Assembly: GCA_003194525.1 (NCBI GenBank)
Contig: NBIV01000103.1
Span: 124,001 to 188,000 of the forward strand
Length of the DNA stretch: 64,000 nucleotides
Reading direction: 5' to 3'
DNA from: Gracilariopsis chorda
Taxonomy: Eukaryota; Rhodophyta; Florideophyceae; Gracilariales; Gracilariaceae
The stretch's first letter is position 1, and every line of letters starts with the position of its first letter. Positions 11,850-23,013 of the stretch are shown piece by piece. The notes under the pieces are model-generated. The model did no database searches and was not told where the DNA came from. It saw only the letters and a program-made list of their open reading frames with translations. The translations under genes and the position numbers were made by a program.

Positions 11850-12330
11850 GAATAGGGACCTCCAGAAGCAATCACACGAGCCACTGTGCTTTCTATCAGG
11901 CCCGTTCAACGGATCATCAGCCAGGTGGAGCGTTCCCGAGAAAGAAAGCTTCGCCATCGTCGAATCTATGTGCCGACTTGACTATCTGACTGTGGGCCGG
12001 ACCGTCTCCATATACACAGACCACTCGAATCTCGTCTACATATATGATCCGTACTGAAGTAACCCTGGAGTAGCGCGACATATTGCGAACAAGCTGACGC
12101 TCTGGGCCTTGAAGCTGAACTGTTTTCGCTTCGTTATTGAACATGTACCAGGAGGAAGAAACGCTTGGGCAGATATGCTAACAAGGTGGGCGGTCCAGAC
12201 CAAGAACACAGTTGACCCGTCCAAAGTGGGGAGGATAAAAGCACTGATGACAGCTCCAGTCAATCCGAGTGTATCGGATGAATACGATTGGCCTCGAATG
12301 CGGGAAATACTCGACTCTCAACACTGAACG
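11850..12330 (+). pseudogene. RNase H region of element C
   Basis: Readable pieces include the SIYTDHSNLVYIYDPY-like stretch near 12010-12050 and NCFRFVIEHVPGGRNAWADM followed by LTRWAVQTKNTV near 12120-12200, equal to the RNase H end of elements A/B. It lies between RT and integrase. Confidence 0.75.
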
Positions 12331-12378
12331 AACCTTGACACGCCCGAGAGATGTAGAAGCACAAGTGGAGTTATCCGA

Positions 12379-13479
12379 ATGCCTACTGGACAAATCTGGA
12401 TTCCGGACGACGATGAGAAGCTTCAGTTGAGAATCCTGATCGCCGCACACACCGGGAAGGGAGAACATAGAGCAACCGATCCCACTTTTGACACCGTAGC
12501 AGCTCATTTCTGGTGGAAGGACCTTCGTCACCGCAATGCCGAGTTCACTGGATCCTGTTTTCACTGCATTGCTACAGCACATGAAAAGGTTGTCCCACGA
12601 CCACTTGGACACACAATGCACGCCAGTCACCCGAACGAGTTACTGCATTTCGAATATTGCTACATGAACAAAGGGGAAAAGGGCAAACTCTACACTCTCA
12701 TCGTGAAGGACGACTTATCTGGATATGTCTGGTTAAGGTGTGCGGAGGAAGCCGATTCGGAAACCACCGCAGACGTTCTAGTAGAATGGTTCGCTGCATT
12801 TGAAGTTGCACGGTCATGGATCTCGGACCAGGGTAGCCATTTCAAGAAGAAGCTAGTCAAATCCATTTCGAAGAAGCTCAAAGCAGACCATCACTTCACA
12901 CTACCATATTGTCCATGGAGCAGCGGGTCGGTAGAGGTAGTATGTCGAGAACTGTTGAAAGTGTGCAGAGCGCTACTGTTCGAATTCCAACTGCCACAGT
13001 CCGCTTGGCCGACAGTATTGCCACTCATCCAGTCGGCACTGGACAGCACGCCGTCGAGACGCCTGAATGGGAAATGCCCGCTCACAATCTTCACCGGACT
13101 ACCCCAGGACTCACCTTTGAATGTGATTTTGCGAACACAGGAGGAAGTGGTAACAGTCCAGGATGTCACTCAGCATCAACGAGAAGCCTTCCAGCGAATT
13201 GAAGCACTGCAAACAGCGCTTATGAAGCTTCACAGGGACTGCGCAAACTGCTCTCGCAAGCAACGCAAGGCATCCATCGATGCTCACAACCGCTGCACTG
13301 GAGTTAGAGCCATCAATTTCACTGAAGGAGACTATGTTTTGAAGGCTGTGTTGCAGAAAAACCTCAGAGCAAAGACGAGTCTCAGATGGCAGGGACCTTT
13401 CAGAGTCCTGCAGTGCAAAGATCAGTACATATTCGAGGTTGAAAATCTTTTCGACGGCAAAAAAGAGCTAGTACATTGA
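12379..13479 (+). pseudogene. Integrase of element C
   Basis: Open stretch of 366 residues covering nearly the whole integrase. It has the zinc pair SCFHCIATAHEKVVPRPLGH, the core FEYCYMNKGEKGKLYTLIVK with its aspartate, the second aspartate in WISDQGSHFKKKLV, the glutamate region YCPWSSGSVEVVCRELLKV, and the C-terminal INFTEGDYVLKAVLQ and LRWQGPFRVLQCKDQYIFEV segments. It is the best preserved part of element C and gives a clean reference for the integrase of the A/B copies. Confidence 0.92.
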
Positions 13480-13482
13480 CGA

Positions 13483-13800
13483 ATGCTTACGTTTTTCAGG
13501 TACAAGGACTATGAGATATCTGAAGACATTCGAGAACATCTCGCCTATCAGCAGAACGAGCTTTCAGTTGTCGAGGATTTCGAAGTTATTCGTCGCCGTG
13601 GGAACAAAACGAAGCTGTTAGTGAAGTGGACCGGTTTCGTTAAGGACGAAGCAGACTGGGTCAGTTTTGAATCACTACGCCAGGACGTACCGGAGTTACT
13701 GGAAGAGTATCTCGAAGAAGTGCAGAAAACTGGAACACGTAGACAGCGCAACATAGTATCTGCTATCAAGAAGAAATACCAGCATTGGAGTTGCAGTTAT
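13483..13800 (+). pseudogene. Chromodomain of element C
   Basis: Follows integrase directly. The core KTKLLVKWTGFVKDEADWVS aligns with the A/B chromodomain, and the end GTRRQRNIVSAIKKK matches THRQRSIASSISK of element B. A G-rich tract (TATGGGGGAT) comes just before the LTR and would serve as the polypurine tract. Confidence 0.85.
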
Positions 13801-13807
13801 GGGGGAT

Positions 13808-14118
13808 TGTTGATAGCATACCTACTTTGTGCGTAGGTGCTTTGAAGTTGTGGTGCTGGTGCGTAGGTTGCAGAAACCCACCAGCATCGTTGTTGCGTTG
13901 TAGATATAGAATAGCTACAATTCATACTGTTACCCAAAAGATAAGTACACTCTTATGGAAGCCTACAAAGGTATATAAAAACCTGACTTCTGCAGTATAG
14001 AGCACAATTCAGAGGCATTGAAGGAACGGACTCCTTCCGCTGTGTGCCTGTTCTCTGTGCCCAGTATCCGAGCTCCCTAACCCGATCTGACGTACCGCAA
14101 ACGCTGTTCTACCCAACA
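13808..14118 (+). repeat. 3' LTR of element C
   Basis: Starts TGTTGATAGC right after the G-rich tract and ends CTACCCAACA, giving the same TGTTG...CAACA ends as the A/B LTR. A TATA box (GTATATAAAA, about 13971) lies inside. Length about 311 bp. The matching 5' LTR is not in the window, so neither the target duplication nor the age can be read. Confidence 0.6.
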
Positions 14119-14822
14119 CAACCCTTCATTCACAAAATGTCCCAAAAAGTCCCAAACACAGAATGTAAACGGCAACACAGTCTACTCTTGGTGGCACTAG
14201 TCTGATTTGTGACGAAGTACGTGGGCAGAAGGCACAGAATGAGCCACCGGCCGCCTATTTATATAGTGTATCCTCTAATTATATTGGAATTTCCAGGCAC
14301 GCAGAAGAGTATTTATTTGGCAGCGGAAATACAAGGGAGCGCTGATCTCTGAAGCCGTAAACGGGCCACTGCGAGTTCTGCTCCAGTAGGAGCAGTCGTT
14401 TTGCTTCTACCAGCGATCGGCACCCGCTCGCCCCCACAGCTCATCTGCTCTGTCTCTTGGGAGTTGTTTTGCTCGTCTGTTTTTATCCCTCACTATATCG
14501 TCCCGTCCAGAGCGTCGTTTCTACTGTGTGAAGTGACGAAGGCAAACTTTAGCAAAGATGTTCGCCAGTAGCTACGCTACTGTGCTCCTTCTCTCCTCTT
14601 CCGCCGCAGCAAGTCAGACCAACTTGCCAGAGAGTACCAATAACCACCGCTGCTCTCTGCATTATACTGGACACAAGCCCGAATAAGCAGCGGAACCGTA
14701 ATATCTCCTGTACTCATACAAGTACACAGATATCTCTCTGTATTTCTACAAAGCATCTTTCTACGTGCAACGTCGTATTGATGCACATCTCCAGATAATC
14801 CATAAAGTCCGCAAATCTTTCT
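14119..14822. other. Non-coding stretch between element C and the tyrosine recombinase
   Basis: No coding sequence is recognised. There is a TATA-like run (ATTTATATAGTG, about 14254) and a GC-richer segment near 14380-14500. It may hold the leader or terminal repeat of the following YR element, but I could not match it to any other copy in the window. Confidence 0.3.
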
Positions 14823-15950
14823 GTGATATTAATGCAAGAACGCATTGCATGCAAATCCAAGCAGCGCCACGCAACCACCACATCGCAAGTACAAAACGTA
14901 GTTCCCGATCTGCATGCGGACAGCCCACCAACATTTGACGAAATTGGGCATCACATCGAAGCACATCTCACCGAAAACGATAATGGCATGTTTCAAGCCT
15001 ACACCAAAGCACTGCAGAATGTTCTGCAGAACTATCGATATCTCATTGCGCTTAGTAACGCACCCTTGGAGTCTACCAATACCAAATTCATCTCCTTTCT
15101 CGTCGCAGGGGACGCTTTCTTTGAGGATAACCCCCTCGTATCAGCATCTATCAACGAAAGCACACAAATCAAGTATGTCTCAGCCTTGGAAAATTTTCGA
15201 AGCTCCGAAGTGGCCACCATACCTCATCCGATAACTTTCGACAAGGGTCTTTCTGTTTACATCCAAGAACGATTCTTTCAAGACTCCTGCCCATGGCAAA
15301 CACAGGAAATGTCCAACCTCGTATGCATGCTTCTAATAATGCACCCATGTCTTGGTGACGAGCTGCGAATGTCTCGGCGATGCCTGAGTGGCTGGAAGAA
15401 TTTGAAGCCAAGTACATCAGCATCCCCACTTACGCATCAGGTGGTTTTTGCTTTTAAATGGAAGATGCTGCAACAACGACAAGTGCATGCAGCCGCAGCG
15501 CTTCTGGTAAGCTTTTCCGCGTGCTTGTGCGTCTCGGAAGCCTTGAAGTTTACTTGGGAGGACAATGCCTTTCCTGGGGACGTTCGTGTTTCTTTCCAAG
15601 GACCAGGAACTGCTATAATCAACATACATGACGCAAAGACGTCGAGAAAAACAGATAAACTTCAGTTTGTCGCCCTTAAAAGCCGCGAAGTGATCATTTT
15701 CCTCCAAATGCTGGAACCGTCTTCATGCCTGAGAGACCGCGTTGCTGGAAAGCTAGCATACCCTCATTATCTGAAAGTTATGAAATCCATCTCCAAGCAC
15801 TAATAAGTTCAAAAATGCAAAGTTCGCTACACACTCTGCACGTATCGGAAAGGCCCTCGAAGCCTCTGTACAGGGCACACCAGTTCAACAAAATGCTATC
15901 CAAGGACAATGAAAATCGCTAAACTCGCTGAGGTATTATCTTGATAATGA
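14823..15950 (+). pseudogene. Tyrosine recombinase of a YR (DIRS/Ngaro-type) retroelement or Crypton
   Basis: Tyrosine recombinases cut and join DNA through a covalent tyrosine link. The N-terminal half is helical and SAM-like (STQIKYVSALENFRSSEV). The middle has LLVSFSACLCVSEALKFTW, matching the family's first catalytic box region. TAIINIHDAKTSRKTDKLQF is the beta segment with the catalytic lysine. Near 15820-15940 come the H-x-x-R box (HSARIGKALEAS) and a final tyrosine region (LRYYLDN). It is a fossil with a small number of breaks. RT/RNase H fragments of the same general type lie at 24.7-26.7 kb, favouring a YR retroelement over a Crypton. Confidence 0.75.
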
Positions 15951-17190
15951 GTGTGTCTGGGTTCTGAATATGGCTATCCACCCTCGCTCACAATTCCAGA
16001 TCCAGGCTGACAAAAAACCCTTTGTCGAAATAAAAGTGACTTGCAATACATCCAACTGACCAAGATGGAGTGCATTGCCCGGAACCGGGAGTGCGCCGAA
16101 AGATATTTGGAATCTTTCCTCGTTAGAGGTAACCTCAGTTGGGTAGAGCCCTCACCGGACTGGCATTAATATGTCGGGTTGTAAGGCAAAAGCAACCCGT
16201 CACGACTTGCACAGGAAGTTTCAGACAAGAATCAGGTACTCGCAGGAGCGGTGTGGGCGGGTGTTCGTCGTCTATAGAGCTAAGGTTTCCACGTTGGTGG
16301 TATGTGTGAACACGAGCCGTGGGTGGAAAAAAAAAAACACCCTGCAAAGAGAAAAATAAGCAGGAGCTGAGCAACGACTGTCGTGACAAAGTTTAAAAGC
16401 AGTGCCAGTAATTGAATCTTATATAAGGCGAATACCAAGACAGTTGGAATACAAATTGTAATACTGTGGTTCTTTAGACAGGCAAAGGGGTTAGAATTTC
16501 TATATGCTACGGTGCATCTCGCGAAGGAAGAATAGAGAACACAAGAAGGCAGTGAGACCTAAAGCCAATTCCCCAGGTTGGGGTCCCTTGTTGGGGAAGT
16601 TTTACTTGGTGCGACGGCAACTCGCCGGTGCACTAAGTACTAACAATCCCAGAAAGGGGTATAAAACAAATTAATATAATTTACTAAATTACTCCACTTT
16701 GGGGGTTCATGCTCACTACTGTGGCCGACAGCCAATTGACTCTTCCTTGTTTCACGTGCCAAATCCACTATTAGTGGTCGTTATTCATGGAATGATTACA
16801 TTACCGAAACATTCGGGAAAGCAACCAAGTACCAAACATACCTCTCTGAGTGCATTGCACGTCACGCGAAAAGCCAAAAACATGCCCAAAGAGCAAACCA
16901 CTAGGCCCATAAGGGTCTATCGACAACAAGAAGAGCGTAGATGATTAGATTCTACCTGCGCCTCTCCCACTCGAACAGCTTACGCGATCAACCAACACAT
17001 CAGCGTAAATTTTGACCTGCTCACCTTCATGTTTCACAAATCCCCAACTATGGAAGTACATACCCACCCCTCCAACGTTACAGCCTTCACCATGGAAACA
17101 ATTCTTAGTCATTCCTATCAGAATTTGATCAAAGTCTGGCCCCAGCAGCAGCGAAATCCCTAACTTCGGATCCCTGGCGATCAAAGACCA
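15951..17190. other. Stretch without a recognised gene
   Basis: Contains a tRNA-like promoter segment near 16122-16190 (listed separately), an A-run at 16328, and AT-rich DNA up to about 16,900. Nothing else is recognised. The long minus-strand open stretch at 16945-17541 appears to be a shadow of plus-strand coding relics. Confidence 0.4.
16122..16190 (+). repeat. tRNA-like segment, possible SINE head or tRNA relic
   Basis: The segment AACCTCAGTTGGGTAGAGC is one or two bases from a tRNA A-box/D-arm, and about 35 bases later GTCGGGTTGTAAGGC resembles a worn B-box/T-arm. Between them CACCGGACTGGCATTAAT looks like the left part of an anticodon arm. The clover-leaf is incomplete, with no right half of the anticodon stem, so it is not a working tRNA. 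It would fit an old tRNA-derived SINE or a pseudo-tRNA. Confidence 0.4.
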
Positions 17191-17194
17191 CCTG

Positions 17195-18490
17195 TTGTAC
17201 ATGCAATCTCTCACCAAGAAGCAGCTGTTTTCTATAACGCAGAGGGCTCCAGCGACTATCCGAAAGGATCTCTCACCATTATCCAGCAACGAAGAGCTCC
17301 TTGCACACACCTTTCGTTTACACGACGTAGAGATGGCGGCCCAGCAGGATGCCTCAGCGCTAAGCGCCGCCGCAAGCCTGATAACTCTTATGGATATGCC
17401 AAAGTATGACATCCTGAAGATGTGAAAGAAGCACCCCAATGACCTTCTCAAGCTCATGAGGAAGGCTCTCCCCGCGGACACCAACCTATCTCCAAGAAAC
17501 ATCCCTTCTAATAACCATTCAGAGGCTGCCGCTATAGCCACTGATTGGCAGTTTGATGCCTCTTGTCAGAACTTCTAAAATGATATAGCACAGGCAAAGC
17601 CAGTCCCCGACAATACACAACCAACCGTCCTTCCCAACACCATCCTACAAGGAATCACACACAGTGCCAGGCCTCTCACTGCGCTGCTCGCCGGTGTTAC
17701 AGCCTGTAGAGCTAACAATGACGCAGATCCAGACGACGAGGACGACGAACCAGCCACGAAAAAGCAAAGAAGCCTCATCATACCGCAAAGCTAAACCATC
17801 GGGATAGAAGAAGCTGAAACTGCAACTACCAAGCACTATCCGGGAAAGGGAACGTCAACCACGAGCTTGTTTGTCGACCGCTTTCTCGGACCCTCAATTT
17901 TGAATATGCTCACAGCTGGCGGAAAAGACATCCCCACGTTTCTCTCCAGCAGGATCCAACATTGGAAGAGATCAGCATAGGTAAACCTTTTGCCGCAAAA
18001 ATGGAGGCCTTTACATTTGGGCAAACTAGTTACCTGACTATTCTAACCTTCGACAATCCCAAAGAAGCAATGGAGAGAAGGCCAGCTCTCAAAGTGGCCT
18101 TTCTGCAGCTACTCGCCATATTAAACGTCGAAGAGTCCCTGTCGCGAGGATACTACACAGAGAAGAGAGAAGCATGGGAAGGAACACAGCCACGTCTCGA
18201 GAATGTACCGCAGAGGAACTTGCAATCTGCAAATCTCTTGAAAGAAATTGTCAGAAGCCTCAACCAGACGAAGCAAAGGTACGCAACGATCAAGGCAATT
18301 CAAGATTCCAAGAACAAAAGCGAAAGCCCCAAAAGCTGGAAGCCATGCGAGCAAGCGCGAGCGTCAGGCGGAAACCAGCGCCCCTGCCGCAAGTAGCTCG
18401 CACATTGCAGCTCCCCATTCCCCTCCATCGCACCTTCCCTCTCACAATCTACCCTATCTAAGGACTGCTCTGACAACGAGCAAGTTGATC
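17195..18490 (+). pseudogene. Possible Gag-like remnants of the YR retroelement
   Basis: Plus-strand coding relics without a conserved domain I can name. One part (about 17195-17800) is helical and ends in an acidic plus basic cluster (DPDDEDDEPATKKQR). A second (about 17840-18400) contains DRFLGPSILNMLTAGGKDIP and a lysine/arginine-rich tail. Position between a tyrosine recombinase and, beyond a Helitron, an RT/RNase H region suggests the Gag-like gene of a YR element. This is an inference from context. It is broken. Confidence 0.35.
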
Positions 18491-18499
18491 CCTTAGAAC

Positions 18500-19127
18500 A
18501 TATTAATAAATGCACATTTATTTCCCTCCAAACGACTAGCCAATGGTAATGGAAGGATTTGCCCTACTGGCACGAATCGGTCGAGCACGTGTATGATATG
18601 TCACTCTCGACAGCCTCATTTTCTATCAGCCCCGTTGAACCCGTCTCACACGTGGATATCTCTGACGGCCAGCGAACAGTCTAATCTTTGTGGCGTCCAA
18701 TCGGGGGGTAGTCTTTCAATTCCGTGTACACGGTGTCGACTTTTGGGCCAATGGAGCACAAAATCTCTTCCAAAAAAACCAATTGACATTGCCACGGTGC
18801 ATATCAATGTGCTTCAATGCAGCCTGTATTATGCACAATTTTCCAATAATGTGCCCAAGCGCGGTAGAACAGCATCCTTACGGTTGCGCAAACGGCATAG
18901 TTGTAGGTACCGAACCTCCGTTTGGGACATATCGGCCATGGTGTTAGACGATAGTTGAAAGGAAGATGTTGAGTAAAATAAGTTGTAGGTGGCTGCTTGG
19001 AGAAAAGTTTCTGCGAATTTAGGGTACGCTCTAGCTTAAGTGCACAATGGTCAGCACATTAGACAATAGGTAAAATAGAAACTTATCATATTCAAACAAC
19101 AAAATAAATAACGTATAGTACATCCTA
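18500..19127. other. Stretch without a recognised gene
   Basis: Some open frames near 18593-18958 look like further relic coding DNA on the plus strand, but no motif is recognised. It becomes AT-rich after about 18,960. The true 5' end of the following Helitron probably lies between here and 19,660. Confidence 0.35.
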
Positions 19128-19335
19128 CGTATACCCTTCTAACAAAAATAGTTACATTTTACGTAGTGTGTACGTAGGCTGGCTGCACAGTATGGCAAAC
19201 TTATACCCTTCTAACAAAAATAGTGGTAATCTATGTAGTGCATACGTAGGCTGCGCAGTACTGCAAACGTATACCCTTCTAAGAAAAATAGTTTTAATCT
19301 ATGTAGTTCATACGAAGGAGACGCAGTTCTATACA
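19128..19335 (+). repeat. Minisatellite, about three units of 65-72 bp
   Basis: Three imperfect head-to-tail units start at 19128, 19200 and 19268. Each begins with TATACCCTTCTAACAAAAAT or a near copy and contains a TACGTAGGCTG-like segment. Unit lengths are 72, 68 and about 65 bp. The last unit is the most divergent. Palindromic TACGTA steps recur in and around the array (19120-19400). Confidence 0.8.
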
Positions 19336-19659
19336 CGTTAAACGCTGGAACAAGAATAGGAACTAACTATAAGTTGCATACGTAGGTTAATCGTACTGGA
19401 TATGTATTGACATCTGAAACCAAGACCAAATAAGAATGCAATGCATATATACTTAGTTAAGTACTACGTATGTAAACTATAAAGGTACTGCTGGTGTCAG
19501 AAACATCTTGAGACATTGAAAACAATATGTATACGTATATATCACGCGAGAAGATTTTGTGCAAGACCATTTCTCTACTTAAGGGGCAGAGACGGTACAT
19601 GTTCCATCGAAAGGTGATGACTAAATCTCTCAATCTGTCTCTGGTTCCCACAGTCCGAT

Positions 19660-20673
19660 ATGAGCTCTTCTTCGTATCGACCGCCATCAGGACGTGGTGG
19701 ACGCCAGTCAGGAGCAGGCCGTCGTCCAAGAGCGAATATACAGCCCATGCATCATCGAGACATAATCGATGAGCTTGCGCAGGTGGACTTAAGAACCAGA
19801 ACCGAGCTTCCTCAAAATGTTATGGAGCCTCATAACCCTGAAGAGATTTACTTGAACTCCTCTGATTCTTCCGGCATTCTACAGGAAGGAGATAGGACGG
19901 TTGTGCAGTTTGCTGGGAGACCTCGCCAAAGCATCCACTATGGAGCGAAATATGTCTGGGATGCCTTGGCAGAAACTATTCTTCAAGGCCTCGCACATCC
20001 AAGCTCTTCATATCCGGAGTACCAAGCAATCACTGGCACACTGACAGCGTGTTATGGGACGTGCGATGCAAATGGCCATCGATCACCTCGGTGTCCTCTC
20101 AAAGATTTGGGGTGGGTGCTTCGTATTCGTATGTTCAAATACTGTGGCGCAGTTCTGATTGGTGCAGAGACCGAAGGAATATGCTGTGTACATAAAAGCC
20201 TCAGATTGCTTGGAGTTTTTTTCAGACGAGTCCATATCAATTCGCAACTTCAAGACATATATCGCTTTCGTTCCTTTCAAACACTATCAACACAATTACA
20301 TGTGTTATTTGCAACCGTTGTCACATTCATGGATATGAAGCACGTTCGGGGTAAAGGTCCGTCATTTCTTCGACTTCAAGGCAATGTGTCCCTTTCTTTT
20401 CCCGGCCAAGACGTGCGCTACACATACTTGTGTCGGAAGGTCCTCCCAGTCTTAATTCACGGGATTATTCTTCTTCTTTCACGAGAAGAGTGGTGTCAAA
20501 CCCGACTATTTGATACTTGGTTCCAAATTTGTACGATGTCATGCAACCAAGACCAGATATTGTCCGACACAGATATAGAAATTTGTTCAGACCAGACGAA
20601 AGTGTTCGCAGGAGATCAAACGCGGACGGTTCTACTCTGGAAATCTGTGCAGATGCTATTCAGGAAGGAATAG
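19660..20673 (+). pseudogene. Helitron A, N-terminal region of Rep-helicase
   Basis: Open stretch of 337 codons. It starts with a basic, low-complexity part (SSSSYRPPSGRGGRQSGAGR). A CGAVLIGAETEGICCVHKSL segment follows, like the cysteine-containing G-x-x-x-x-CC motif found early in Helitron proteins just before the Helitron-like N domain. The reading breaks up after about 20,300, where another frame carries sequence more like a Helitron. The start codon is the first in frame and is not proven. Confidence 0.6.
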
Positions 20674-21499
20674 TTGTCCGGAATTATCAAGGTGCCCATG
20701 AAGCCCGAATGGAGGTGAGCTCTGGTGCAGAACCGTTACCAAAAGACAGCTGAGGCCGACTTCTTGCAATGAGAGCTTTCGTCGTAGAGCCAAGTGGACT
20801 GTTCAGGTCGGAAGCCCCAGTTGCCCAGCTAGTAGGCGGAAGAAAATCCCATCACATGTTACCCGGGAATCTTCGGCGTCGAGTTGTCAAGTACAAGCGT
20901 TTGAAACCGGATTCAATGTGAGCTGAGGAGGGAGCTTTTCCTCTGCTCTACACTTATGGTGAAATTCATGCCCCGTATGATACAGCAACATATATTTCAT
21001 CGATGGATGCGAACAACCGAGAAGAAAGGAGCCTAATATGGGCAGAACACTAAGCGAAGACTGTACACCGATAATGTTCTGCTGAACTCTGGTACTCTTA
21101 TTCAGCAATGGTTGCTTCGTACTAGTACAAACATTGAGGAATTGACATTTCGTTACTTGGAAACAGAACAGATGAGAATGGTTTAAGAACGGGAGCTGCA
21201 GGCTGGAACCCATACCGGAACAGATGAACTTGGCCCTCCTGGTAAACTCTTTCTTCCAGGTAATCACAAAAACTGTCCGGCGTACTGGAGAGGACTGGAT
21301 GTGCAAGCAACGGTCGCTCGACTGTGCTCCCCGACGCTTTCTGTCACAGGCACAATGAACGTATGGCGGGAAGAGATGAAAAGGCTTAGTATGGACAACG
21401 AAAACACCGAAGCATTTCTCCACAGGGAGACAGAAGCTGTCCTTTTCATAGGCCAGATCTTATTGCAAGAGTGTAAATCCAGTATGCAAATTCAATCAT

Positions 21500-22293
21500 G
21501 AAAGATCTACAGAACAATTCAGAGAAGCTCTTTGGCTTGGAATGCATTGGGATTGCCGCCAATCTTGAGTTCCAGGATGGAACTACTCCACATCATCACA
21601 TTCCTCTTTGTTTGGAAGGGGCGTAGTTGAAGAACCTGAGATCATTGACACTTTGATCAAAGCCAAACTGCCTCCGGGTGACTCGCCTGAAGACCAGGAA
21701 CTCAGAAAACTGGTGAAGAAATTGATTATGCACAGACACTCTCCATATTGCCGTGGTCGTATCTCTGAAGAGAGTTGCTGCTTCAGGTATGATTGACAAG
21801 AAACTGTGGCTTAAACAACGATAAATGGGTACTCAAACCGAGTGACCTACCGAAGAAGAAGAACAGAAGATTTGAAAGTGGTTCCCTACAATCCAGATCT
21901 CACAATGAAGTACAAGGCTCACATCAATATTGAAAGAACCCAAGGTGGCAATGCCGTTGCATGACGTATGCTTTCAAGAGTGCTAAAGAACTGGATTTGG
22001 TTGTATCAAGTCGAACAGAAAGCCAATCAAGTGCACAGACCGACATGCTTCAAAATGAGATCAGGGCGTACATGAGAGCGAGAGTGCAGTGCACGGTTGA
22101 AGCTGCATGGAACCTCTTTGAATTCAGGTATGTTCGCATCAATCCAAATGTACAGGCACTTGACATAAATCTCCGTGGAGAGCGACAGGTTTTGATTCGA
22201 AACGTAAGACTGCCTAGACGTCTGAAGTATTTCCTGCTTGAAAGATATTTCAAACAGCCCTCCCGGTACAGCGAATTGGACTACAGGAAATAG
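21500..22293 (+). pseudogene. Helitron A, Rep nuclease region
   Basis: Rep nicks and joins single-stranded DNA in rolling-circle transposition. Near 21560-21610 the frame reads NLEFQDGTTPHHHIPLCL, the family's E-F-Q-x-R-G-x-P-H-x-H box, so both histidines of the HUH motif are kept. After further breaks, TQGGNAVA is followed by MTYAFKSAKELD near 21930-21990, corresponding to the tyrosine segment; one of the usual two tyrosines is still seen (TYAFK). The C-terminal part of this stretch (21961-22293) continues toward the helicase. Confidence 0.65.
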
Positions 22294-22374
22294 TACGGGA
22301 CTGTACATGTATACGATAAGCTACCCCGCTCTTTACCAGAGTGGGAATTTACTCAGGATGGAGGACGTTCACGA

Positions 22375-22995
22375 ATGTACGTCGTGCAGCGATCCGAAAA
22401 TGATCAAACTGTGACTCGAGTTAGATTTGCGTCTCCCGTAAATCCCAAACTCTTCGCTCTTCGAATATTCCTCATGAACTCTGCATTCAGCTCCTTTGAT
22501 GATCCGAAACGTGTTGGGAGCGAATCCTACTCTACTTATAGAGAAGCAGAAGTAGCCCGTGGACTATATATCCATGGTGAAAAGTACGAGACGGCTTTTG
22601 ATGAGGCAGTAAGATACCATGCTACTCCTGCTAAGCTGCGTTCTTTGGGCCACAATTCCTTCCAACAAGGTATAAATCCTAAAACTTGGATTGAAAAGCA
22701 CGAACGAGCTCTAACTGCAGATATAACCGAAGGACACAGAGCGCAAATAAGAGAAGAACTACTTCGAATAATCATTGAGATTTCGAACAGACATGGCAAT
22801 CTGCTTATCAGAAATGAGCCCGCTTTTCATCATACTGTATCACAACGTCATCTCAGAGGGAGCGAACTGCAATTAGCAGAGGACCAAGCTGAAGTACGTC
22901 GCAGCTCTTCTTCGAGGTCCCGGCGAAGGTTAAAAGAGACATATGATGATCTGAAAGAAGGCCAGAAGCACGTTGTGGACAGAATAATGAGATAA
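22375..22995 (+). pseudogene. Helitron A, linker between Rep and helicase
   Basis: 206 codons open. It contains NPKLFALRIFLMNSAFSSFD, like the R-x-L-L-x-x-x-x-G segment of Helitron linkers, and SYSTYREAEVARGLYI, like the family's T-F-x-E-A-C-x-x-x-G-L segment. It ends with LKEGQKHVVDRIMR, which resembles the L-N-x-x-Q-x-x-A-F lead-in to a Pif1 helicase Walker A motif. It therefore joins the Rep and helicase domains. Confidence 0.65.
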
Positions 22996-23013
22996 ATACA
23001 ATACCAAGAGATA

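Larger units (their letters stand above)
9751..14118 (+). mobile_element. Ty3/gypsy chromovirus fossil, element C (5' part missing, opposite strand)
   Basis: Plus-strand relative of elements A/B, clearly the same lineage by protein but well diverged in DNA. It holds a Gag-Pol linker, protease, RT, RNase H, integrase and chromodomain, then the 3' LTR at 13808-14118. Its 5' LTR and most of Gag are absent; the sequence starts at the outer edge of the A/B array. The array therefore appears to have inserted into C, and the rest of C should lie to the left of this window. It is broken several times and is older than A/B. Confidence 0.9.

Noticed and set aside
16945-17541. 198-codon open frame on the minus strand
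   Set aside because: No recognised motif; the opposite strand carries Gag-like relic coding DNA with an acidic and basic tail, so this is taken as a shadow.
19128-19335. Repeat array considered as CRISPR
   Set aside because: Units are contiguous and decaying with no unique spacers, and the window is eukaryotic.
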